A DNA stretch of 64,000 nt from Blepharisma stoltei. Taxonomy: Eukaryota > Ciliophora > Heterotrichea > Heterotrichida > Blepharismidae. The translations under genes were made by a program, and so were the position numbers. Positions 63,770 to 64,000 of the stretch are shown piece by piece. The DNA lies in assembly GCA_914767885.1 (NCBI GenBank), contig CAJZBQ010000043.1, positions 186,001 to 250,000 on the forward strand, given 5' to 3'. The notes under the pieces are model-generated. The model searched no databases. It was not told where the DNA came from and worked only from the letters and a program-made list of their open reading frames with translations. Every line of letters begins with the position of its first letter. Position 1 is the stretch's first letter.

Positions 63770-64000
63770 TTTATATGCAATGCTGAAACGTTAGCATTTT
63801 CTTTATTAAGAAATTTATAAAATGTATGCTATATGTCTTTAAAAGATAAAATCATTGGATTATTAGGTCATTTTTCGTTCAGTTTATATAAATTATAGCT
63901 AAAATTTATAAGACTGGATGATACATGTATAGGTTTGACGTCCAAATATTCGTTTTACAATTTTCTTGCTCTTTTCTGTTAATAAAACAAAATTATAGCA

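Overview
The window reads as germline (micronuclear) DNA of a heterotrich ciliate, most likely Blepharisma. Three things in the sequence point there. (1) Conserved proteins need in-frame UGA read as tryptophan, with only UAA/UAG as stops. (2) Nine introns can be placed and all are exactly 15 nt, GTA-N6-A-N3-AG. (3) Almost every conserved gene is broken by non-coding insertions whose removal, usually from one TA to another, restores the frame to the base. These behave as internal eliminated sequences (IESs) that are cut out when the somatic nucleus is made. The species is inferred; no search could be run.

Layout. About 42 protein genes lie on both strands with very short spacers (2 bp between the stops at 7465 and 7468; 13 bp between the first two genes). 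Left to right: RNase Z, a coiled-coil gene, a small unknown, a long EF-hand/coiled-coil gene, a CFAP97-like gene, a B-box/kelch gene, a TRIM-like gene, an unknown gene with several IESs, an RSPH1-like MORN gene, an RBR ubiquitin ligase, an unknown acidic/basic gene, a SHIPPO-repeat gene, a REEP/HVA22 gene, small genes, a glutaredoxin, a 9-kb VPS13 gene, a propeller-like unknown, a BET bromodomain gene, an aldo-keto reductase, a FAM166/CIMIP2-like gene, a MIR-domain gene, a TMEM230-like gene, a DegT-type aminotransferase, a SMARCAL1-like helicase, coiled-coil genes, a CEP41-like gene, a twin CX9C protein, a kinesin, two unknowns, a catalytically dead pepsin homologue, dUTPase, DPH6 fused to Rid domains, a propeller/helical gene, a membrane protein, a pyruvate-kinase-like gene and a final coiled-coil gene. 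There is no operon logic. Many products fit the axoneme or basal body (RSPH1, CFAP97, CEP41, SHIPPO, FAM166, kinesin), as expected for a ciliate.

Insertions fall into four classes. (a) Three MITE-like families (A, B, C) with unrelated terminal motifs but the same unusual layout: four copies of the terminal motif, two facing each other as a hairpin at one end and two in tandem at the other. (b) SINE-like elements of about 200-520 bp flanked by 10-16 bp target-site duplications, several with shared 5' ends and simple-repeat tails. Inside genes the duplication usually contains a TA, which would make the insertion excisable as an IES. (c) Near-perfect palindromes of 115-167 bp. (d) Short unique IESs of about 64-110 bp plus a 97-bp mini-family (D).

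The strongest internal check is VPS13. Removing its five insertions leaves 7,476 nt, exactly 2,492 codons, with no stop before the end. DPH6 (618 codons) and the gene at 56345-59255 (918 codons) behave the same way. Weak points are marked: the 5' ends of the bromodomain, pyruvate-kinase and signal-peptide genes, a frameshift near 45146, and several IES ends chosen by reading frame alone.
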